Shown here piece by piece: positions 1-4,428 of a DNA stretch of 12,109 bases. Under the pieces are notes generated by a model. That model searched no databases. It was not told the DNA's origin and saw only the letters and a program-made list of their open reading frames with translations. Where the stretch lies: positions 1 to 12,109 of the forward strand of contig URJF01000039.1 in NCBI GenBank assembly GCA_900548085.1, in the 5' to 3' direction. Position 1 is the first letter of the stretch. Each line of letters begins with the position of its first letter. Position numbers and translations under genes: made by a program. Origin of the DNA: an uncultured Oscillospiraceae bacterium. GTDB lineage: Bacteria > Bacillota > Clostridia > Oscillospirales > Acutalibacteraceae.

Positions 1-476
1 CTGTTTTGCGCCACAACCGCCACACCGGTGCGGTCCATTTTGTCGGCGGCAATATATGCCTCGTGAGTGGTATATTCCTCTCGGTTGGTTATCTCAATAT
101 CACGGACAGTGATATTTTCTGCATCGTAGAGAAGAATTGAGGAAGAAACATTGCCTTTGTAAACATGATTTGGGTTATCCAGCGGATTGCCGTAATCCTG
201 ATACCATACGCCCTCACCGTCGGTGTTGATGCAAGGGGGATAATCACCGTCGCCGTATGCACCGATTTCTATAGCCTTATCATTTATGTCGCCGCAGTCC
301 TTTAGGTGGAGGAACTGCTTGTCGAATACCGAGCCGTTTTCCAACAGCACCTTGTCGCCGGGGCAAAGGGAAAGCTCGTTGATTTTTTTGAGAGTTAGGA
401 ACGGACTGTCGGCAGTGAGTCCGTCGGCATTGTCGTTTCCATTAAGAGAACTGACATAATATGTTTTTGATTTCAT
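1..476 (-). CDS. Right-handed parallel beta-helix (pectate-lyase-like) protein, C-terminus outside the window
   Basis: An open frame of 158 codons is visible and continues past position 1. The protein begins MKSKTYYVSSLNGNDNADGL and is followed by a PFLTLKKI stretch and a PGDKVLL stretch. This opening (a YYVSS-xxGND-xxDG segment, then a short helix, then a 'PGD' turn) is typical of secreted or cell-associated parallel beta-helix proteins, among them polysaccharide lyases and some glycoside hydrolases. Later pieces such as ILLYDAENITVRDIEITN look like successive beta-helix rungs. No signal peptide is visible, so the visible part suggests a cytoplasmic enzyme. Start choice: the ATG at 474-476 lies 9 bp from a perfect AGGAGG (486-491), whereas an in-frame ATG at 480-482 lies only 3 bp away. 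The start lies inside the upstream gene (35-bp overlap), which suggests translational coupling. The catalytic residues lie outside the window, so lyase, hydrolase or non-enzymatic function cannot be told apart. Confidence 0.85.
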   Translation of the reverse strand, partial: MKSKTYYVSSLNGNDNADGLTADSPFLTLKKINELSLCPGDKVLLENGSVFDKQFLHLKDCGDINDKAIEIGAYGDGDYPPCINTDGEGVWYQDYGNPLDNPNHVYKGNVSSSILLYDAENITVRDIEITNREEYTTHEAYIAADKMDRTGVAVVAQN

Positions 477-885
477 TCTCATATTCCTCCTCTCTCAGCT
501 TTTTGTGAGCCACCATTCTCACCTCACGGAAGAAGAAATGGTCTCCTCCATAGCGTGAAAAAAGCTCTTTATTGTTTTTATAAAAGGCTTTTTCATCCTT
601 TTTTGTGATTTCCTTGTATTGATAATTTTTTATGGTCTCCTCCGTGAACTCCACCTTAAAGCGAGTGAGTTCATATTGGAGATATGTGCTCAGAGAAAAG
701 CGACTGAGTCCGTAGACAACTTCATCCTTTTTCAGCATTTTCGCACGCTTTTCGTTTTCTGCGGCACAGCGTGTTTTTACGGCGTCTAAGCTGTCAGCGT
801 CTATCTGTCCCAATTTTTTTGCGAAAGTGAGACAAGCCAAAGCATAACGCTTGTCGTCATCATTTCTGAAACAAAAGAAGTCCAT
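442..885 (-). CDS. Small helical protein of unknown function upstream of the beta-helix gene
   Basis: A 147-residue protein with no signal peptide or membrane segment. It is rich in charged residues and appears almost wholly helical. The middle (FSLSTYLQYELTRFKVEF) and the tail (KKDEKAFYKNNKELFSRY, then REVRMVAHKKLREEEYENEI) follow the pattern 'helix, then FY-x-NK-x-LF, then a V-x-x-x-L-REE-x-YE helix'. That pattern reminds me of the helical chaperone-like part of SurA/PpiC peptidyl-prolyl isomerases. No parvulin catalytic domain is present, so this likeness is only an inference and isomerase activity should not be assumed. The start is supported by a strong SD-like AAGGGGG 7 bp upstream and by a good promoter. 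Its end overlaps the beta-helix gene by 35 bp, so the two are co-transcribed and probably act in the same pathway. Confidence 0.85.
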   Translation of the reverse strand: MDFFCFRNDDDKRYALACLTFAKKLGQIDADSLDAVKTRCAAENEKRAKMLKKDEVVYGLSRFSLSTYLQYELTRFKVEFTEETIKNYQYKEITKKDEKAFYKNNKELFSRYGGDHFFFREVRMVAHKKLREEEYENEIKNILCQFS

Positions 886-901
886 AATTAACCCCCTTAT
901 T

Positions 902-918
902 GCCGCACAGATTGCGGC
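902..918 (-). promoter_or_regulatory. Leader hairpin in the 5' UTR of the 147-aa gene
   Basis: A perfect 6-bp GC-rich inverted repeat (GCCGCA / TGCGGC) with a 5-base loop lies in the minus-strand leader between promoter and SD, ending about 10 bases before the AAGGGGG. There is no T-tract after it, so it is not a terminator. It may stabilise the mRNA 5' end or bind a protein; the role is inferred. Confidence 0.4.
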
Positions 919-950
919 TGATTTGTTATTGACTTTTGTCCTGAAAGTAT

Positions 951-979
951 ATAATACTTTGTTTATGGTATCTTTTCAA
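951..979 (-). promoter_or_regulatory. Sigma-A-type promoter for the 147-aa / beta-helix unit
   Basis: Read on the minus strand, TTGAAA (974-979) and TATTAT (951-956) are separated by 17 bp. The predicted start of transcription lies near 944, giving a leader of about 60 bases that contains the 902-918 hairpin. Confidence 0.65.
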
Positions 980-1045
980 GTACAATTTTATATTTAAAAG
1001 AAATACAGCCCAAGGCGAGCCGATATTTTTCCTCAAATTTGAATT

Positions 1046-1095
1046 TTAGTCATACATTAGTCATATACATATGATACTATATAGTTACTATATGA
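1046..1095 (+). promoter_or_regulatory. Putative operator/promoter region of the ybjQ-family gene with two 11-bp-period repeat pairs
   Basis: Upstream of the ybjQ-family start are two tandem repeat pairs, each with an 11-bp period. TTAGTCATACA starts at 1046 and TTAGTCATATACA at 1057; ACTATATAG starts at 1076 and ACTATATGA at 1087. Between them is the inverted repeat TCATAT-AC-ATATGA (1061-1074). The first copy of the second pair lies in the self-complementary ACTATATAGT (1076-1085). Promoter elements here are weak (TTGAAT at 1039-1044; TATGAT at 1070-1075 as a possible -10), so this promoter may depend on a regulator. The protein that binds is unknown. Confidence 0.5.
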
Positions 1096-1125
1096 GTCAA
1101 GGCTCGAAAAAAGGAGAAAAATACT

Positions 1126-1449
1126 ATGGTATGCACAACAACACCTACAGTAGAAAACGGAACTATCACCGAATATAAGGGAATTGTATCGGGCGAAATA
1201 GTAGCCGGCATAAATTTCATCAAGGACTGGGGAGCATCTATACGCAACTTCGTAGGCGGCCGCTCGGCAGGCTATGAGGAGGAGCTGATTAAGGCGAGAG
1301 AAGAAGCACTGTCCGAGATGCAGTCGAGAGCCGCACAGATCGGTGCTAATGCAGTGGTCGGTGTAGATGTTGACTACGAGGTACTCGGCCAGGGCAATAT
1401 GCTCATGGTATCAGCCACAGGTACAGCCGTGGTTGTCAGAGATAAATAA
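1126..1449 (+). CDS. YbjQ/UPF0145 family protein (putative heavy-metal-binding domain)
   Basis: A 107-residue soluble protein matching the YbjQ (DUF74/UPF0145) family over its whole length, which is usual for the family. Diagnostic segments are the N-terminal ITEYKGIVSGEIVAGINF strand region, the amphipathic helix YEEELIKAREEALSEMQSRA, and the conserved IGANAVVGVDVDYE, followed by a C-terminal strand VSATGTAVVV. Relatives form small oligomers and were named heavy-metal-binding on structural grounds, but their cellular role is not established. The start has AGGAG 8 bp upstream. It is monocistronic: its own upstream repeat array on one side and a perfect 16-bp terminator on the other. I see no metal-binding Cys/His cluster beyond Cys3, so the metal annotation rests on family naming only. 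Confidence 0.93.
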   Translation: MVCTTTPTVENGTITEYKGIVSGEIVAGINFIKDWGASIRNFVGGRSAGYEEELIKAREEALSEMQSRAAQIGANAVVGVDVDYEVLGQGNMLMVSATGTAVVVRDK

Positions 1450-1459
1450 TCGATTTCAC

Positions 1460-1500
1460 AAAAAATGCAAGACCGCAATCAAATCGGTCTTGCATTTTTT
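1460..1500. terminator. Bidirectional rho-independent terminator between ybjQ-family and cytidylate-kinase-like genes
   Basis: A perfect 16-bp inverted repeat (1460-1475 with 1485-1500, loop 1476-1484). The stem core is ATGCAAGACCG, flanked by an A6 run on the left and a T6 run on the right, so it can stop transcription from both converging genes. Confidence 0.93.
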
Positions 1501-1505
1501 ATTGC

Positions 1506-2099
1506 TTATTTTTCTATTCTCTTTTTTACATACTCATAGAGTATATCACCGGTGGCGTCGATACCCAATTTGGAGGTGTTGATTACCAAATCGTAGTAGC
1601 GTGAGTCACCCCACTTGTCCTTGCTGTAACGGTTGTGGTAGGACTTACGCTTTTTGTTATTCTTTTGGATAAGTTCACACGCCAAATCTGCCGGAATATT
1701 CTCCACATCACAGATACGACGGATTTTTGCATCCATATCGCCGGTAACAAAAATCGGAATAAGATTAGGATTATCCTTTAGTACATAGCTCGCACATCTG
1801 CCCAGAGCAATGAAAGATTCGCCTGCCTCGGCGTGCTGTTTCAAAAAGTCAAACTGCATCTGAGCGATAACATCCTCAGGAGAGTTGCTGTATCCGTCTA
1901 CCGAACGGGAAAGGAGCGGGTTGCGAGGCTTTTCGTCATACTTTTTGAATTTTTCAAAATCCAAATTCTTTTCTTCGGATATGTATTTAATCATATTCTT
2001 ATCATATACTTTTACATTCAGCAGTTCAGCCAGCTTGTAGGCGATAACTCGACCACCTGAGCCGTACTCTCTGCCTATGGAAACGATAAATTGCTTCAT
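1506..2099 (-). CDS. Cytidylate kinase-like family protein
   Basis: A 197-residue soluble P-loop-type protein. The N-terminus, IVSIGREYGSGGR (residues 5-17), is the hallmark of the cytidylate-kinase-like family, in which GREYGSGGR replaces the classical GxxGxGKS/T Walker A motif, with Arg where the usual Lys would be. Other familiar parts are FIALGRCASYVL (about residue 96), PIFVTGDMDAKIRRI, a YHNRYSKDKWGDSRYYDLVINT segment typical of the C-terminal third, and the final helix. True cytidylate kinases phosphorylate CMP and dCMP; for this branch neither the substrate nor kinase activity is established. AGGAG lies about 6 bp upstream of the ATG. The gene starts 10 bp after the ion transporter ends and ends at the shared terminator, so the pair forms one operon. 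A role linked to that transporter is inferred from position only. Confidence 0.92.
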   Translation of the reverse strand: MKQFIVSIGREYGSGGRVIAYKLAELLNVKVYDKNMIKYISEEKNLDFEKFKKYDEKPRNPLLSRSVDGYSNSPEDVIAQMQFDFLKQHAEAGESFIALGRCASYVLKDNPNLIPIFVTGDMDAKIRRICDVENIPADLACELIQKNNKKRKSYHNRYSKDKWGDSRYYDLVINTSKLGIDATGDILYEYVKKRIEK

Positions 2100-2109
2100 A
2101 TGCTTCTCC

Positions 2110-3468
2110 TTAGAAATATCTGAACTTAATTACTGCCATTGCTATCAACAAAACGATAGCGGTAGCAGGGATAGCTGTCTTACAATATTTGCCCCATCCT
2201 ACAGGGTGTCCCGCCTTAGATACTACCGAGGTACCTACAACATTAGCCGACGCACCGATAGGTGTTGCGCTTCCGCCGATATCCGTACCGATGGACAGTG
2301 CATAGGCGAGAACACCCAGGTCTGCTCCGGTGGTTGTGGCTGCAAGGCTCTTGATGACCGGCACCATTGTAGCAGCAAAAGGAATGTTGTCCACAAATGC
2401 ACTGGCAATAGCGGAAATCCACATAATGATGAATACCATTGCGATAATGTTTCCGTCACAAATCTTTTCAATAAAGGATGCAATCTTTTCTAGAATACCG
2501 GTCTGTTCCAAACCGCCTACTACGACAAAGAGTCCCACAAAGAAAAGCAGTGTCTTATAGTCAACCTTTTTCAGTATAGTGCCGATATTCTTATATGATG
2601 TGATAAGAGTTATAGCGGCAATGAATACGCCGATGAACGCTACGGTCAGTCCCGTCTGTGCGTGTGTAACCAGCATAACAACTGCAATCAAAAAGATGAT
2701 TGTGCTGATGATAAAGTCTTTTTTGTTCTCTATAGCGTCGGCAGGGTTTGGATACGCAGACGAGTCAATTTTTTCGCCTGCATTGGCTGTAAGCTCCCTT
2801 TTGAAAGCAAAGAAGAAGAAAATAATAACAAAAACCAATGCGATACCTGCGATAAGACCTGTGTTTGTGAGAAAGTCTGCAAAGCTGTAGCCGAGAGCGG
2901 TGCCGATGATAATGTTAGGCGGGTCACCGCACATTGTAGCTGAGCCGCCCAAGTTAGCGCAGAATATCTCAGCCAAAACCATAGGCACAGGGTTAAATTT
3001 CAACAGCTGTGACAGTTCTACCGTAACTGCCGCAAGGAAGAGAATAACAGTGATACTGTCGATGAACATAGAGAGTACTGCACTCATAATCATAAAGGTG
3101 ACGAGTATAGGCATAACCTTGTACTTGACCGCCTTTGCGATGGTGAGACACAGCCAACGGAAAAATCCGGCTTTTGCCATACCCTCTACCATAACCATCA
3201 TACCGGCTATGAAGATGATTGTCGCCCAATTTATGCCGCTTGAGTTCTCGCTGCCCTGGCCGCTTGTGTGCCAAAATTCAGCTGTAAATATGCTCTTGAT
3301 GTTGAGCGTTTCCATAATTGCACTCGGACTTTTCATACAAATTCCGAACACAACGATGATAGTTGCGAGGCCGCAACTCAGTGTAATCCAGTGGCGTGGT
3401 ATTTTGTCAATAATAATCAAGGCGAACATTATTACAAATATAGCCACTGCAAGTATTTGTGCTACCAT
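2110..3468 (-). CDS. ArsB/NhaD-family (SLC13-like) ion transporter
   Basis: A 452-residue integral membrane protein with about 11-12 hydrophobic segments and the two-repeat layout of the ion transporter superfamily. Signature loops occur in both halves: NLGGSATMCGDPPNIIIGTA (residues 172-191) and IGGSATPIGASANVVGT (397-413), plus FVDNIPFAATMVPVI (358-372). These re-entrant GGxAT-G-xxN elements are shared by ArsB arsenite pumps, NhaD Na+/H+ antiporters and the human P protein. The large loop with AFKRELTANAGEKIDSS lies between the halves. The substrate (Na+/H+, arsenite, citrate or another anion) cannot be read from the sequence. No arsR or arsC is nearby, which argues mildly against arsenite. 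The start has GAGG upstream and a well-placed promoter. It is the first gene of an operon with the cytidylate-kinase-like protein. Confidence 0.93.
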   Translation of the reverse strand: MVAQILAVAIFVIMFALIIIDKIPRHWITLSCGLATIIVVFGICMKSPSAIMETLNIKSIFTAEFWHTSGQGSENSSGINWATIIFIAGMMVMVEGMAKAGFFRWLCLTIAKAVKYKVMPILVTFMIMSAVLSMFIDSITVILFLAAVTVELSQLLKFNPVPMVLAEIFCANLGGSATMCGDPPNIIIGTALGYSFADFLTNTGLIAGIALVFVIIFFFFAFKRELTANAGEKIDSSAYPNPADAIENKKDFIISTIIFLIAVVMLVTHAQTGLTVAFIGVFIAAITLITSYKNIGTILKKVDYKTLLFFVGLFVVVGGLEQTGILEKIASFIEKICDGNIIAMVFIIMWISAIASAFVDNIPFAATMVPVIKSLAATTTGADLGVLAYALSIGTDIGGSATPIGASANVVGTSVVSKAGHPVGWGKYCKTAIPATAIVLLIAMAVIKFRYF

Positions 3469-3499
3469 ATTTTTACCTCAATTCATCTTGCTAAAACCT

Positions 3500-3527
3500 A
3501 TTATATACTTTTTTCTTCTTTTTTCAA
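3500..3527 (-). promoter_or_regulatory. Promoter of the ion transporter operon
   Basis: On the minus strand, TTGAAA (3522-3527) and TATAAT (3500-3505) are 16 bp apart, with an A-rich spacer. The -35 box directly abuts the T-tract of the preceding terminator, so terminator and next promoter are packed back to back. Confidence 0.75.
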
Positions 3528-3528
3528 C

Positions 3529-3572
3529 AAAAAAGTAGAAAAATTCCCTCGACACAGAGTCTGCCGAGGGAA
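3529..3572 (-). terminator. Rho-independent terminator of the 5'-nucleotidase gene
   Basis: An 8-bp GC-rich stem, TTCCCTCG (3544-3551) with CGAGGGAA (3565-3572), is followed on the minus strand by TTTTTCTACTTTTTT (3543 down to 3529). It lies 12 bp beyond the stop codon. Confidence 0.85.
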
Positions 3573-3584
3573 AACAAAATATGT

Positions 3585-4133
3585 TTATGCCGCTTTTGGT
3601 GCATTTTTCAGACCTAACAGTGCAAGGATTGCGGAGTATATTTCTTCGGCGGTCATATTACAGCTTATGCGGCTGCCCACAAAACTCTTGTTTTTGTCAT
3701 TGATTCCGTTTACAAACTTAACAGACACACCACCGTCGGCACTCCACTGTCTGAGGTTTTCGTTAAAATCATCTATGAGAATACAGTCACCGTCGATTCT
3801 TTTGCCTGTTACATCTGTGACTGCGTCGGATTTTTCCTGCTCATCGCCGTTGACCATAACAAACTCACTGTCAAAAAGATAGGGCATATATTCGTCTCTC
3901 CATTCCAACTTTTCCCTAACAGAATATTTGAACTCTTTTGGGTACACCTTTGTGAGTACGCACACACGAACACCCAGGCTGTCACAGTTTTCTGTCAGCA
4001 TTTCCAAAGCGGACAGCATATTGTCCTGGGGCGACAGATTTCTGAAATATCCCTTCTTTGTCATATCCTCAGCCGTGCAGTCCTTTTTGTATTCAGCCAA
4101 AACTCCATCCATATCTACAAATATCTTTTTCAT
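3585..4133 (-). CDS. HAD-family 5'-nucleotidase, 5'(3')-deoxyribonucleotidase type
   Basis: A 182-residue soluble enzyme of the haloacid dehalogenase fold. Motif I is FVDMDGVLAEY with nucleophile Asp7 and general acid Asp9. Motif II is the Thr in VCVLTKVYP (Thr61), motif III is Lys101 in EQEKSDAV, and motif IV is ILIDDFNENLRQW (Asp121/Asp122). This order and the 'IDD(F/Y)xxNLxxW' ending are typical of the NT5C/YorS-like 5'(3')-deoxyribonucleotidase family, which removes phosphate from (deoxy)nucleoside monophosphates. All catalytic residues are present. The start has GGAGGT about 7 bp upstream. It is a single-gene unit with its own promoter (4172-4200) and terminator (3529-3572). The exact substrate is not predictable. 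Confidence 0.9.
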   Translation of the reverse strand: MKKIFVDMDGVLAEYKKDCTAEDMTKKGYFRNLSPQDNMLSALEMLTENCDSLGVRVCVLTKVYPKEFKYSVREKLEWRDEYMPYLFDSEFVMVNGDEQEKSDAVTDVTGKRIDGDCILIDDFNENLRQWSADGGVSVKFVNGINDKNKSFVGSRISCNMTAEEIYSAILALLGLKNAPKAA

Positions 4134-4171
4134 ACAAAAACCTCCGTGAGTTACTTTTTCTCTGTGACTAC

Positions 4172-4200
4172 ATAGTACAACAAATCGGACTCATACACAA
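4172..4200 (-). promoter_or_regulatory. Promoter of the 5'-nucleotidase gene
   Basis: On the minus strand, TTGTGT (4195-4200) and TACTAT (4172-4177) are separated by 17 bp. This is a moderate match. It is divergent from the 4246-4274 promoter. Confidence 0.5.
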
Positions 4201-4213
4201 TACCGTCTGAAGT

Positions 4214-4237
4214 GACAGTCCAAAAAAGCGGACTGTC
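4214..4237. repeat. REP-like palindrome
   Basis: A perfect 8-bp inverted repeat, GACAGTCC (4214-4221) and GGACTGTC (4230-4237), with an A-rich 8-base loop AAAAAAGC, is followed by CCCCC. Read on the minus strand it is GGGGGACAGTCC-GCTTTTTT-GGACTGTC. This resembles the G-rich-head palindromes (GGGGAC...-T-rich...) associated with REP-type or IS200/IS605-like elements in Firmicutes genomes. There is no T-tract after the stem, so it is not a good terminator. The assignment rests on my recall of the general shape, not on a search. Confidence 0.45.
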
Positions 4238-4245
4238 CCCCGCAC

Positions 4246-4274
4246 TTTACAAAAGCGGAAATAAATGATAAAAT
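4246..4274 (+). promoter_or_regulatory. Promoter reading into the MATE remnant and the beta-mannosidase unit
   Basis: TTTACA (4246-4251) and TAAAAT (4269-4274) are separated by 17 bp. The predicted start (about 4281) falls at the ATG of the MATE remnant (4283), so that remnant would be nearly leaderless. The beta-mannosidase message would carry about 145 bases of decayed sequence as its leader. Confidence 0.55.
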
Positions 4275-4282
4275 AGTCAGAA

Positions 4283-4428
4283 ATGAAACAGATAGATTTG
4301 ACAACAGGCAACATAACCAAAAAGCTGTGGGCGTATGGGTATCCGTCCCTATAGGTTGGTTCTTGGCAGACGGAGCAGGAATAATCTACGGAACAACAAG
4401 CAACCGCAAGGCAGAATGGAGTAAATAA
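4283..4428 (+). pseudogene. Deletion remnant of a MATE-family efflux transporter gene
   Basis: From ATG 4283 the frame reads MKQIDLTTGNITKKLWAY and then stops at 4352-4354 after 23 codons. The opening (M-K-x-IDLT-x-GNIT-K-x-L) is the typical cytoplasmic N-terminus of clostridial MATE multidrug exporters, just before membrane helix 1. In another frame from about 4336 the sequence reads WVSVPIGWFLADGAGIIYG, then TTSNRKAEWSK and a stop at 4426-4428. This is the typical last helix and tail of the same family (SIPIGWxLAD). About 18 N-terminal and 26 C-terminal residues are thus joined directly, out of frame, and roughly 400 central residues are missing. The join lies at about 4335-4340. The stop codon overlaps the beta-mannosidase start (TAATG), so the original gene probably sat directly upstream in the same operon. 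Family recognition at both ends is by eye. Confidence 0.8.

Noticed and set aside
477..482. ATG at 480-482 as the start of the beta-helix protein
   Set aside because: It is in frame but only 3 bp from AGGAGG; the ATG at 474-476 has 9-bp spacing.
2900..3538. A 212-codon plus-strand open frame
   Set aside because: It lies wholly antisense to the ion transporter, whose membrane-protein motifs are unmistakable. Its hydrophobic composition is a mirror of that gene.
3268..3882. A 204-codon plus-strand open frame spanning two minus-strand genes
   Set aside because: It crosses a terminator and promoter, has no SD, shows no recognisable motif, and is antisense to the transporter and nucleotidase.
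4134..4282. Possible riboswitch (guanidine or similar) ahead of the MATE remnant
   Set aside because: Only one simple hairpin is visible and it lies upstream of the best promoter, so it would not be in the transcript.
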